Assembly (NCBI RefSeq): GCF_030816295.1
Contig: NZ_JAUSXV010000001.1
Coordinates: forward strand, 1,612,001-1,676,000
Direction of reading: 5' to 3'
Origin: Microbacterium natoriense
Lineage (GTDB): Bacteria; Actinomycetota; Actinomycetes; Actinomycetales; Microbacteriaceae
DNA: 64,000 nt
Shown: positions 10,360 to 18,859 of the stretch, in pieces
Layout of the letters: each line of letters begins with the position of its first letter
Position numbering within the stretch: the first letter of the stretch is position 1
Notes under the pieces: model-generated
The model's input: the letters and a program-made list of their open reading frames with translations, nothing else
Told to the model about the DNA's origin: nothing
The model's database searches: none
Position numbers and translations under genes: made by a program

Positions 10360-11928
10360 TCAGTCTGATCTGCCGAAACCAGAGTGTCGCATGGATGCGC
10401 GATACCAACGTCCTGCCTCGCTCCGCGGAGGCGTGCTCGCCAGCACTGACTGCGGAGTAAGACCGTGCGTCTGTCTGAATGCGCGGGAGAACGCTGGGAG
10501 GTGCGCGTATCCCAGCTGCCGCGACACCGTGCTCGCACTTACCCCACGGTGAAGTTGGGCTCGCGCGCTGGACATCCGCACGGCGCGGATCCAGCGTGCA
10601 AAGCTCATTCCGGCACGTTCGTTCACGATACGGCTGAGCTCCCGTTCACGTAGCCCCGCCCAGTGAGCGCACTCGGCGAGGCTGGTCTGCACCTCACCCG
10701 TTGAGATCGCGCCCGCGAGGACGGAGAGGCATACATCATCGCCGAGAGGCTCCTCCGACGTCGAGAGTCTCCATACGCGATCGAAGCCCGCATGGCTATC
10801 TGACGCATAAGGGTGAACCGTCGTATACGCGGACACCATAGCGTGGACTAGATCCAGAACGTCGTCGTGATCGATCACGACTGGAATGATCGGGGCTCCG
10901 GTGCGCTTTGACCGGACCGGACGGTATCCAACGGGAAGCAGCAAGGAACCAGGAAACAGTTGGATACTGTTCGGCGTACCGGCCGGGAGCACCATGGCCT
11001 GCCCCGCGATCATCCGCTGCTGTCGCTCACCTATCTTGACTACGGCAGCCCCGCGCGCGACCCAGACCGCCACGTGCACACCGTTGACGCGCAGCCAGGT
11101 GCGGTCGGCTGGCACCAACGACGCTGCCGGCGGCGCGCCCAACCTGATGCTGCCGTTGCCCGCCCCCTGGCGTCGATGCCAGGCCCCCGGCGTAACGCCC
11201 GTGTGCGCACGGAACCTGCGAGCGAATCCGCTCGCCGTGCAGTACCCGCTTAGTTGCGCAACGGTCGCAACCTCGTGCCCTGCGGAGAGGAGGTCCGCAG
11301 CGAGCATCATGCGGTGGGTCCTCGCCCACTGCTGCGGCGTCTGACCTGTCTCAGTCACAAACCGGCGCCGGAGGGTGCGGGAGCTCCATCCTGCCCCAGC
11401 CCCCACAACACCTGAGATCGATATCGCGGGAGACGCCTTCAACGCTGCGGCAACACCAATCAGATCCTCAGAGGTGGGAAAACGGGGCTCGTTGAGGACG
11501 CCTCCACGGGGGCCGACCGCATCGAGCTCCGCTTGCAGACATGCGCGGCTCACACCTCCCTCCAGGTGGCCGAGCGCTTCCCCAAACGCGTGCAGGATCC
11601 AGGGCTGCCAGGACTGCGGTAGCACCACCATGAAGGCACCTGCCGCTTCACTGACCGTGACCCCCGGAACCGGTACAACAACATCGCGACGTCCCAGGCT
11701 TACATGTACGCGGCTCCCCGCGGACACCCAGAGGCCTTCGCCCTCGACGATCGCGTACGCGATCTCCTCGACGAGGATCTGCGCACTGCCCCGCAAGCAA
11801 CAATGCAACACGGGCTCCGCTAGGCGGTTTGAGGCAGCGACGGGAACTGGTAACACGATGACACTTTCGGAAAGGCCGATCAGGTAAGGCTTAGCTAACT
11901 TCGAGTTTATGGGATGTGTCGCCGCCAT
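10360..11928 (-). CDS. Duplicated AraC-family regulator, two AraC modules in one chain
   Basis: This is a 522-residue regulator, about twice the usual AraC length. It reads as cupin-like sensor, AraC HTH, second cupin-like sensor, second AraC HTH. The first HTH (about residues 170-265) contains SRTLRRRFVTETGQTPQQW and ASGFARRFRAHTGVTPGAW. The second (about 415-500) contains LRERELSRIVNERAGMSF and LPAFSRAFRQTHGLTPQS. It is divergent from the siderophore uptake operon and probably activates it in response to a ferric siderophore, as AraC regulators of such loci do. The start is uncertain. The longest frame begins at 11928, but an iron-box-like sequence lies at 11880-11898 inside that N-terminus, so a shorter start such as the GTG near 11859 is possible. 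Confidence 0.85.
   Translation of the reverse strand: MAATHPINSKLAKPYLIGLSESVIVLPVPVAASNRLAEPVLHCCLRGSAQILVEEIAYAIVEGEGLWVSAGSRVHVSLGRRDVVVPVPGVTVSEAAGAFMVVLPQSWQPWILHAFGEALGHLEGGVSRACLQAELDAVGPRGGVLNEPRFPTSEDLIGVAAALKASPAISISGVVGAGAGWSSRTLRRRFVTETGQTPQQWARTHRMMLAADLLSAGHEVATVAQLSGYCTASGFARRFRAHTGVTPGAWHRRQGAGNGSIRLGAPPAASLVPADRTWLRVNGVHVAVWVARGAAVVKIGERQQRMIAGQAMVLPAGTPNSIQLFPGSLLLPVGYRPVRSKRTGAPIIPVVIDHDDVLDLVHAMVSAYTTVHPYASDSHAGFDRVWRLSTSEEPLGDDVCLSVLAGAISTGEVQTSLAECAHWAGLRERELSRIVNERAGMSFARWIRAVRMSSARAQLHRGVSASTVSRQLGYAHLPAFSRAFRQTHGLTPQSVLASTPPRSEAGRWYRASMRHSGFGRSD
11880..11898. promoter_or_regulatory. Putative DtxR/IdeR iron box
   Basis: The sequence TCAGGTAAGGCTTAGCTAA matches the DtxR/IdeR consensus TTAGGTTAGGCTAACCTAA at 15 of 19 positions. 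It sits between the divergent AraC gene and the siderophore-binding lipoprotein, about 80 bp upstream of the latter. DtxR-type repressors bind such dyads with Fe2+ and shut off siderophore uptake. This is inferred from sequence and context. Confidence 0.6.
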
Positions 11929-11976
11929 CGTTTGGTTGGATCATCTCCCCACTCCCCGAACATAGGAATCACTCTC

Positions 11977-12972
11977 ATGCGCTCAGGCCTACTCGCCATC
12001 GCCACAGTCACCGCCCTTTCGGCGACCGCCCTGGGCGGGTGCGCAACTGTCGCGCCTGCCCAGAAAATCGAAGTATCGTCCACTGCTGCTGGGCTGTGGC
12101 CGCGAACAGTCCAGCACGATTCGGGGGTGACGACGATCGACGAGAAGCCGGCGCGCATTGTCTCCGTCTCGCCATCAATCACGGGAAGCTTGCTCGCCCT
12201 CGGGGCTCCGATCGCCGCCACAGCCGCTGCCACTGTTTCGCCTCTGACCGACGATAAGGGGTTCTTTACGCAGTGGGCCTCGATCGCTGACAGCCGTGAC
12301 GTTGAGGTGCTGTACAGCGATCTTGAACTCGACCTCGACGCCATCGACCTGTTTGAGCCCGACCTCATCATCGGATCCGTTAACGGGGGCGATGCCAGCC
12401 TCGAGGCTTACGACCAACTCAGTGAGATCGCGCCGACGGTGCTGTTGGACTATGGGACAGCCACCTGGCAGGAACTCACCACGGAGCTTGGTGACATCAC
12501 CGGGCTTGAGAAGGAGTCCGCCACGACGATCACCGAGTATGACGCGTGGGTGGACGAGCAAGCGAACGGTTTCAGCCTGCCGAAACAGCCGGTGACAGCG
12601 GCGGTATACATGGGCGCCGAAGGCATGTGGGCGTTCGGTGCCGACAGCCCCCAGGCACAGTTGCTGACGGACCTGGGATTCACCTATGAGGAAGCCGCAG
12701 AGAAGTTCCGCAGCGAGAAGGGCGGCGCGAATGGTATCGACGTCCTCACCGCGGAGAATGCTGCGAGTGGTCTCGCAGGATCTCAAACACTGTTCCTGGT
12801 TGCGATGGGTGGCGGCGATCCCGTGGCACAGTTCACGGGGGACCCCCTCCTTGCGAATCAGCCTGCAGTCGCGGCTGAACGTGTGCACTCGCTGGGCACC
12901 GAGGCGTTCCGTCTCGACTACTACAGTGCGCGGAGCACCGTGAAGCTGATCGTTGACACCTTTTCCCAGTGA
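11977..12972 (+). CDS. Iron-siderophore ABC transporter substrate-binding lipoprotein
   Basis: A 331-residue FecB/FepB-type periplasmic-binding protein. The start at 11977 was chosen because AGGAA lies 8 bp upstream and the chain then begins with a lipoprotein signal peptide whose lipobox is ALGGC. A longer frame from 11914 would bury this signal. The family motif PARIVSVSPSITGSLLALG opens the mature domain, followed by the two-lobe helical-backbone fold. It should be anchored to the outer face of the membrane and deliver a ferric siderophore to the downstream permeases. Its stop overlaps the next start (GTGA). The exact siderophore cannot be told. Confidence 0.9.
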   Translation: MRSGLLAIATVTALSATALGGCATVAPAQKIEVSSTAAGLWPRTVQHDSGVTTIDEKPARIVSVSPSITGSLLALGAPIAATAAATVSPLTDDKGFFTQWASIADSRDVEVLYSDLELDLDAIDLFEPDLIIGSVNGGDASLEAYDQLSEIAPTVLLDYGTATWQELTTELGDITGLEKESATTITEYDAWVDEQANGFSLPKQPVTAAVYMGAEGMWAFGADSPQAQLLTDLGFTYEEAAEKFRSEKGGANGIDVLTAENAASGLAGSQTLFLVAMGGGDPVAQFTGDPLLANQPAVAAERVHSLGTEAFRLDYYSARSTVKLIVDTFSQ

Positions 12973-14027
12973 CCATGCCGACAAAGGCAATGCAGTGGCA
13001 GAGCGGCTCTGTCTCACGCCCACGTTCTCGCTCGCGCCGTAGTGCGATGCTGCTCGTCGGTGCTACGGCTCTCACTATCGCCACGGCGATCGCGAGCTTG
13101 GGCGTCGGCTCGCATCCTCTCGTCCCGTCGGGAGTTGTTGACGCGCTCACTTCGTACGATCCGGCCAACAATGAGCACCTCGTCGTGGTCGCCTCACGGC
13201 TGCCCCGCACTGTGCTGGGCGTCGTTGTGGGCGCCGCGCTCGGGATCTCCGGGGCACTCATGCAATCTCTCACGCGCAACTCCCTCGCCGATGCGGGCGT
13301 CCTCGGAGTGAACGCGGGGGCGTCTTTGCTCGTCGTGATCGGTATCGCCTACTTCGGCGTCGCGTCGGTGGGCGGCTACATATGGTTGGCGTTCGCTGGG
13401 GCCGCCCTCGCCGCAGCACTGGTCTACTCGCTCGGCGCGGCTCACCACAGCGCGACGACCCCGGTACGCATTACCTTGGCGGGTACGGCCGTTGCGATCG
13501 CCATCTCTGGTGTGACACAGATGATCCTCATGAGCAATGAAACCGCATTCCAGTACTTCCGTTTTTGGGCCGTGGGGTCTCTCCAGGGGCGAGGTTTTGA
13601 CATCATGCTCCCGGTGACGCCGTTCATCGTCGTCGGCGTGGTCATCGCTCTCCTGCTGAGCCATCCGCTCGATACGATCGCACTCGGCGACGGATCCGCC
13701 CGCTCTCTCGGCACCAGAGTGACCGCGACCCGCATCGCCGCCGCCATCGCGGTCGTGCTACTCGCCGGGGGAGCGACCGCGGCTGCCGGTCCAATCGGTT
13801 TCATCGGCTTGGCCGCCGCCCATATTGTGCGCCGCGTCACCGGTGATACCCACCGATGGCTACTCCCGTGCTCGATCGCGGTGGGGGCGGCGCTGCTGAT
13901 AGGGGCCGACACCGTAGGGCGTGCACTGGCCGCCCCGGGCGAGCTCCAAAGCGGAATCGCCGCTGCGCTGCTGGGAAGTCCGCTGTTCATCGCTCTCGTC
14001 CGCTCACGGCAGGCGGGTTCGCTGTGA
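12969..14027 (+). CDS. FecCD-family siderophore ABC permease, first subunit
   Basis: A 352-residue polytopic membrane protein with about nine to ten hydrophobic segments. FecCD hallmarks are RLPRTVLGVVVGAALGISG with ALMQSLTRNSLADAGVLGVN after it, and AAGPIGFIGLAAAHIVRR near the C-terminus, which is the ATPase contact region. The GTG start at 12969 overlaps the binding-protein stop; ATG at 12975 is the alternative. It forms a heterodimeric channel with the next gene product. Confidence 0.93.
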   Translation: MTMPTKAMQWQSGSVSRPRSRSRRSAMLLVGATALTIATAIASLGVGSHPLVPSGVVDALTSYDPANNEHLVVVASRLPRTVLGVVVGAALGISGALMQSLTRNSLADAGVLGVNAGASLLVVIGIAYFGVASVGGYIWLAFAGAALAAALVYSLGAAHHSATTPVRITLAGTAVAIAISGVTQMILMSNETAFQYFRFWAVGSLQGRGFDIMLPVTPFIVVGVVIALLLSHPLDTIALGDGSARSLGTRVTATRIAAAIAVVLLAGGATAAAGPIGFIGLAAAHIVRRVTGDTHRWLLPCSIAVGAALLIGADTVGRALAAPGELQSGIAAALLGSPLFIALVRSRQAGSL

Positions 14028-15058
14028 GCGGCATACTCTCCGCCGACGACATCGTGCGGATCGGGTCCTGGTCGATACGGGTAAACCGGCGCGCTGCCCG
14101 CACAACGGGTGTCCTGTCCGCCGCCGTGCTCATCGCACTGATCTCAAGCCTGTGTATCGGAACGATCATGCTCTCCCCGGGCGATCTCATCGACACCGTC
14201 ATCGGGGACGTATTTCCCGCCACTGTGCGATCCGTATGGGCACGAAGGATGCCACGCGCGCTCACGGCTCTTCTCGTGGGTGCGGGTCTCGCGATGAGCG
14301 GCGCCATCTTCCAGTCACTCTCACGCAACCCTCTCGGCTCGCCCGACATTATCGGTTTCACCACTGGAGCGGCCACTGGAGCTGTCGCTCAGATCATCCT
14401 GTTCCACGGCGGCGTTCTCGAGACATCCATCGCCGCGATGGCTGGCGGGCTCGTCACCGCCAGCCTGGTTTACGTACTCGCTCGCCGCGACGGGATCAGC
14501 GGCGGAGTCCGACTAGTCCTGGTCGGCATGGGCGTAGGCGCTGCGATGGGGGCCATCACTGCTCTCCTGATGGTGCGCGCGGACATCAACGATGCGACGG
14601 TTGCGCAGCTCTGGTCCGCTGGCTCTCTCACCGGCCGCGGCTGGCCACACGTCACCATACTTTTGTTCGTGCTGCTCCTGCTCGTCCCCATGCTCATCAG
14701 CTGCGCACGCACAGTGTCATTCCTCGAGATGGGCGATGATGCCGCACGGTCGTTGGGCGTAAGCGCCGAACGTAACCGCGTCGTCGCCCTGATACTCGGC
14801 GTGGCCGCCGCCGCCGTGGCTGTCGCCGCCGCAGGACCGATCGCGTTCGTCGCTTTCGCTGCACCGCAGATCGCGCGACGCCTCGCTCCGGCCCCCGGAG
14901 TGCAGCTCGGTGTCTCCGCACTGACCGGCAGCCTGCTTCTGCTGCTCGCCGATCTCCTCGCCCAAAACCTTGAGATCGGCCTTCGTACGCCCGTAGGGCT
15001 GGTCACAAGCCTGCTCGGAGGTCTGTACTTACTGTGCCTACTCGCCCGACGCATCTGA
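14024..15058 (+). CDS. FecCD-family siderophore ABC permease, second subunit
   Basis: A 344-residue permease starting at GTG 14024, which overlaps the previous stop as GTGA. A longer open frame from 13856 is overlap only. It carries RRMPRALTALLVGAGLAMSG, AIFQSLSRNPLGSPDIIGF and AAAGPIAFVAFAAPQIARR, the FecCD signatures. It pairs with the first permease. Ten bases separate it from the ATPase gene, whose AAGGAACC ribosome site lies in that gap. Confidence 0.93.
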   Translation: MSGILSADDIVRIGSWSIRVNRRAARTTGVLSAAVLIALISSLCIGTIMLSPGDLIDTVIGDVFPATVRSVWARRMPRALTALLVGAGLAMSGAIFQSLSRNPLGSPDIIGFTTGAATGAVAQIILFHGGVLETSIAAMAGGLVTASLVYVLARRDGISGGVRLVLVGMGVGAAMGAITALLMVRADINDATVAQLWSAGSLTGRGWPHVTILLFVLLLLVPMLISCARTVSFLEMGDDAARSLGVSAERNRVVALILGVAAAAVAVAAAGPIAFVAFAAPQIARRLAPAPGVQLGVSALTGSLLLLLADLLAQNLEIGLRTPVGLVTSLLGGLYLLCLLARRI

Positions 15059-15068
15059 TAAGGAACCC

Positions 15069-16760
15069 ATGAATCCTTCTACGCTCTCCGCCCATGGCCT
15101 GCGCCTTGGCTACGCCAAGCGCACGATCATCGATGGCCTGACGCTAGACCTACCTGTCGGAGGGTTCACCGTCATCGTCGGCCCGAACGGCTGTGGGAAG
15201 TCGACACTGCTGCGAGCACTCGGCCGCGTCATCCAGCCCCGTGCGGGATCCGTGACCCTCGATGGTGTAAATCTCTCCTCGATGCCTACTCGGCAGGTAG
15301 CCCAACAACTTGCGCTCCTTCCACAAGCCCCAATTGCGCCCGGGGCGATCACTGTCGGTGAGCTCGTCGCACGCGGCCGCAATCCCCACCAGAGCTTCCT
15401 TCGGCAGTGGTCAGAAGAAGATGAAACTGTGGTGGATGACGCGCTGCGCCAGGTGCAGCTGCGCGGACACACCGATCGGCTGGTCGAGCAACTCAGCGGT
15501 GGGCAACGGCAGCGGGTCTGGATTGCCATGGCTCTCGCTCAACAGACCCCCGTTCTTCTCCTAGACGAGCCGACGACCTACCTCGATATCGCCCATCAAA
15601 TCGACGTCCTCGACCTGTGCGCCGAGCTGCACGAGGGCGGACGAACCCTGATCGCCGTGCTCCACGACCTCAATCTCGCAGCCCGTTACGCATCACACGT
15701 GGTCGCTATGCGCGACGGGGTCGTGATCGCTCAAGGGCCACCTGACCAGATCTTCACCACCGACCTCTTGCGCACAGTATTCGATCTGGACGCGCTCGTG
15801 TTCCCGGACCCCGAAACCGGTCGCCCACTCGTCGTGCCACGGAACCGCCGCGTCACCCGCCACCCTGCCCCTGAAATCCCACCTTCCCCCACAAAAGGAG
15901 TCCGTATGAACAAGAACACTGCACCGCTCGTGGATCGCACCCTCCCTCTCCACGAACAAGAGGCCGTCTTATCAAAGGATCACAACAGGGGATTGCACCA
16001 CACACACGGCGTCGTCCGCGAAATCAACGAGGTCACACCGGAGCTGGTGCGCGTTGTGATGTACATCGCGGGGCTTGCCGGAGACCCGCAGTGGGAACGC
16101 CCCAACGTCTCCTTGCGTCTGCACCTCACAGATGGCGACTCGACCCTCTCTCGCGTCTACACTGTTCGACGGGCCGATATCGCGGAGGAAACGATCGAGG
16201 TCGATGTTGTACGCCACGGAGAATCAAGCCCGATGATGCGGTGGCTGGACCGGCTGCGCCTCGGCGACTACATCAGCCTGGTTGGCCCACGCCCGCACTT
16301 CCAGTTCCCCGACCTACGCGATCGCGAGCTACTAGCCTTCGCCGACGCGACCGCGATCCCCGCCCTCTTTTCCCTGCTCGAGCAAGCGCCCCCAGGCCTG
16401 CGCGGACACGTGTGGGTCGCAACGACCGACGAGACTGCCTTCGCGGAACTGCCCACCGTTGACGGCGTCAGCTTGACACGGCTTACCCCCGGAGCCGGCT
16501 ATGCTGCACAGTTTGCCTCGTACGGCCCCAGAGCAAACATTGTCGTGTGGGGTGCCGGCGAACGCGATGAGATGCGAGCGGTGCGAACGCACTTCCGCAC
16601 CACGGTCGGGCTCGATAAGGCCGATGTCGCCGTCTACGGGTACTGGAAACGCGGCGTCAGCAACACGGCCATCGATGAAGCGCGACTGCGGGCGTATGAG
16701 GCCGTCCTCCAGCAGGGGGGGACCGTCATCGAGATGGACGACCTCGCTCTCCCCATCTGA
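15069..16760 (+). CDS. Fused siderophore ABC ATPase and siderophore-interacting (SIP) flavoreductase
   Basis: A single 563-residue frame joins two proteins usually made separately. Residues 1 to about 265 form a FecE-type ATPase with Walker A GPNGCGKST, signature LSGGQRQR, Walker B VLLLDEPT and the VLHD switch. After a Pro-rich linker, residue 280 onward is a SIP-family reductase with SRVYTVRR (flavin site) and VYGYWKRG near the end. SIP proteins release iron from siderophores in the cytoplasm using NAD(P)H. An AAAGGAG site at 15894-15900 sits 5 bp before an in-frame ATG (15906). The SIP part could therefore also be made alone, and the join may be loss of a stop codon. Confidence 0.9.
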   Translation: MNPSTLSAHGLRLGYAKRTIIDGLTLDLPVGGFTVIVGPNGCGKSTLLRALGRVIQPRAGSVTLDGVNLSSMPTRQVAQQLALLPQAPIAPGAITVGELVARGRNPHQSFLRQWSEEDETVVDDALRQVQLRGHTDRLVEQLSGGQRQRVWIAMALAQQTPVLLLDEPTTYLDIAHQIDVLDLCAELHEGGRTLIAVLHDLNLAARYASHVVAMRDGVVIAQGPPDQIFTTDLLRTVFDLDALVFPDPETGRPLVVPRNRRVTRHPAPEIPPSPTKGVRMNKNTAPLVDRTLPLHEQEAVLSKDHNRGLHHTHGVVREINEVTPELVRVVMYIAGLAGDPQWERPNVSLRLHLTDGDSTLSRVYTVRRADIAEETIEVDVVRHGESSPMMRWLDRLRLGDYISLVGPRPHFQFPDLRDRELLAFADATAIPALFSLLEQAPPGLRGHVWVATTDETAFAELPTVDGVSLTRLTPGAGYAAQFASYGPRANIVVWGAGERDEMRAVRTHFRTTVGLDKADVAVYGYWKRGVSNTAIDEARLRAYEAVLQQGGTVIEMDDLALPI

Positions 16761-16781
16761 GTACGCTCGGTATAACGCAAA

Positions 16782-16810
16782 GCGGGCCCCGCGTACGCCC
16801 CGGGGCCCGC
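16782..16810 (+). terminator. Terminator-like hairpin after the siderophore operon
   Basis: GCGGGCCCCG pairs perfectly with CGGGGCCCGC across a 9-nt loop, 21 bp after the operon stop. No T run follows, as is common in high-GC actinobacteria. Confidence 0.7.
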
Positions 16811-16905
16811 GGGTGCCCGGCAACTCCTGACCGGTCTCCGCAGTGGCGAGAAGGGGCATCCCCGTACTTCGTCTATATGCCCCTCCGATTGGGCTTGAAT
16901 TTTTG

Positions 16906-18181
16906 TGATCGTTGCAACACCTGAGATGTTCAGGAGTCGCAGTGGAGTTCGAGATCAGGACTGACAAGTCGCCGCAGGGTCGGAAGAAGCTGCACGCGGA
17001 GCGCGCCGCGTACTTTGATCTCGTGTCGCACGGTGTGGGTTTCCGTGAGGCTGCGAGAATCGTCGGTGTGGGGTATCGCACGACGAAGCGGTGGCGCAAC
17101 GGTGAGCAACGAAAGTATGAGCCCGGTGCGGCTGCGCGTCTCCCCATGAGACAGCGGTCGTACCGGGCTTCTTTGTCGTCCCGGTTCTTGTCGGAGGCCG
17201 ATCGGATCTTCATCGCGGATAGCCTGCGCGCGAAGTGGTCGTTGCGGCGGATCGCCCGCGAGTTGGGCAGGCCGGCGTCGACGATCAGTCGGGAGGTGGC
17301 CCGCAACGCGCATCCTCGTTCGGGTGACTACCGGCCATACGCGGCCCACGATCGTGCGATGTCCAGGCTGCCGCGTCCGAAACGCGGGAAGATCGCAGGC
17401 AACCCGGAGCTGCGCGAGTTCATCCAGCGCAGACTAGAGATCCGATGGAGCCCCGAGCAGATTGCGAACGCGCTGCGCCGAGAGTTCCCTGACCGGCCGG
17501 AGATGCGCGTGTCCCACGAGACGATCTACCTCGCCCTCTACGTCCAAGGCCGTGGGGAGCTGCGCCGCGAGCTGCACAAGGAGCTACGCACCGGGCGGGC
17601 CAGGCGCAAGAACCGCAAACAAGCACAGCAGCGCCAGCCTCGCTACCGCGACCCGATGGTGATGATCTCCGAACGCCCCGCAGAAGCAGCCGACAGGGCC
17701 GTCCCGGGCCACTGGGAAGGCGACCTCATCATTGGACGGAACGGGAAGTCCGCGATCGCGACACTCGTCGAACGGGCCAGCCGATACACGATGCTCGTCC
17801 ACCTGCCCGAAGATCGCGGCGCCCTGACCGTCAGCGCCGCCCTCGTCCGCGTCATGCACACCCTGCCGGCGACACTGCGTCGCTCGCTCACCTGGGACCA
17901 GGGCAGCGAGATGGGCAAGCACCGCGCGTTAACCCTCGCCACCGGTATGCCTGTCTACTTCTGCGACCCGGCATCTCCCTGGCAACGCGGGTCGAACGAG
18001 AACACCAACGGGCTGCTCCGCCAGTACTTCCCGAAGGGCACCGACCTCACCCAGCACACACCCGAAACCCTCGAACTCGTCGCGCACGAGCTCAACACCC
18101 GGCCACGCAAGACCCTTCACTGGCACACTCCCGCGCAACGGCTGGCGTCGCTGCTGGAAGACTCGGCCGTTGCAGCGTAGA
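16906..18181 (+). mobile_element. IS30-family insertion sequence
   Basis: A complete-looking element built round one transposase gene. Imperfect terminal inverted repeats can be read at 16906-16925 (TGATCGTTGCAACACCTGAG) and, inverted, at 18162-18181, matching at 13 of 20 positions with a shared TGCAAC core. The right repeat overlaps the end of the transposase gene. Exact ends and target duplication could not be fixed by eye. Confidence 0.75.
16942..18180 (+). CDS. IS30-family transposase
   Basis: The 412-residue product begins at GTG 16942, preceded by AGGAG at 16932-16936; a TTG at 16912 extends the frame without a ribosome site. The N-terminal HTH region includes FREAARIVGVGYRTTKRW and a second HTH, LRRIARELGRPASTISREV, typical of IS30. 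The DDE catalytic domain shows GHWEGDLI (first Asp), WDQGSEM (second Asp) and SNENTNGLLRQYFPKGTDL (Glu). All key residues are present, so it is probably active. Confidence 0.95.
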   Translation: MEFEIRTDKSPQGRKKLHAERAAYFDLVSHGVGFREAARIVGVGYRTTKRWRNGEQRKYEPGAAARLPMRQRSYRASLSSRFLSEADRIFIADSLRAKWSLRRIARELGRPASTISREVARNAHPRSGDYRPYAAHDRAMSRLPRPKRGKIAGNPELREFIQRRLEIRWSPEQIANALRREFPDRPEMRVSHETIYLALYVQGRGELRRELHKELRTGRARRKNRKQAQQRQPRYRDPMVMISERPAEAADRAVPGHWEGDLIIGRNGKSAIATLVERASRYTMLVHLPEDRGALTVSAALVRVMHTLPATLRRSLTWDQGSEMGKHRALTLATGMPVYFCDPASPWQRGSNENTNGLLRQYFPKGTDLTQHTPETLELVAHELNTRPRKTLHWHTPAQRLASLLEDSAVAA

Positions 18182-18260
18182 CGAAGGTCTAGTATCGCTT
18201 CTTGTACTCGGTTTAATAATCTCGAAGTCCCGATAGGGATCATTAGAACCGGAGGCATGA

Positions 18261-18662
18261 ATGTTCCAGAAGATCAAGAAGATGACTGCAGTGGCGACAG
18301 TGGGGATCGTTGTGGGGGGAGTCTTTCCGCTTGCTTCCCAGGCGGCTTACGCGTCTGCGGCACCCACCGCCGTGGCAACGGAGGCGAAGATGTCTCGTGG
18401 GCCGATCATGGTCAAGCAGTTCTGGTCCGCTATCTTGCGTCTCTTCATTACGATCTCCAAGCACGCGAGCGATCGCATGCGGCAGTACGGCATCTCGGAC
18501 AGGCTGCTGCAGCAGATCCTCAACGAAGGCAGAGTCGTCGGGCAGGGTGGCGGTGTCACCAAGATTCGTTTCGGTCAGTGGGAGGCGAGGGTCAACTCCT
18601 CAACCGGGAATGTGATTACAGTTATCAAGAACACATCGGGCGGATCGAGCGGTGGGCGATGA
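18261..18662 (+). CDS. Secreted DUF4258-family protein (possible toxin)
   Basis: A 133-residue protein with GGAGG 5 bp before the ATG. Residues 1-30 form a Sec signal peptide (lysines, AVATVGIVVGGVFPLA, then ASQAAYASA cleavage region). The C-terminal half, from ITISKHASDRMRQYGIS through EARVNSSTGNVITVIK, matches the DUF4258 pattern: a conserved HA-x-x-RM helix followed by beta strands. DUF4258 proteins are usually cytoplasmic and often sit beside DUF2283 genes, as here. An exported version is unusual and would fit a secreted toxin or a colicin-like role, which is inference. The gene starts 80 bp after the IS30 copy and overlaps the next gene by ATGA. Confidence 0.75.
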   Translation: MFQKIKKMTAVATVGIVVGGVFPLASQAAYASAAPTAVATEAKMSRGPIMVKQFWSAILRLFITISKHASDRMRQYGISDRLLQQILNEGRVVGQGGGVTKIRFGQWEARVNSSTGNVITVIKNTSGGSSGGR

Positions 18663-18859
18663 CAAGAGCACTCAATTTCGAGTATGACCCCGAGTCCGAC
18701 GCGGCGTACATTCGGCTCCGTTCGGCTCCGATCGACCACACCGTTGATCTCGAACAGGTTGCGCTCCAGCTGCCAGTCCTCGTGGATATCGATAGCGATG
18801 GGCGAGTGCTCGGGTTCGAGATCCTCTCCGTCAGCACAACGGTTGGGCCGCAGGCTTGA
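18659..18859 (+). CDS. DUF2283 small protein
   Basis: A 66-residue cytoplasmic protein starting in an ATGA overlap with the DUF4258 gene. It contains the family core FEYDPESDAAYIRL and VLVDIDSDGRVLGFEIL. DUF2283 proteins are small beta-rich proteins of unknown biochemistry, frequently the second gene of DUF4258 pairs and suspected antitoxin-like partners. It has no signal peptide, unlike its partner. It is translationally coupled on both sides: its stop overlaps the TTG start of the next gene. Confidence 0.85.
   Translation: MTRALNFEYDPESDAAYIRLRSAPIDHTVDLEQVALQLPVLVDIDSDGRVLGFEILSVSTTVGPQA

Noticed and set aside
16830..16905. A second terminator or small RNA left of the IS30 element
   Set aside because: The weak pairing around AAGGGGCAT...ATGCCCCT is short with a large loop and no other support.
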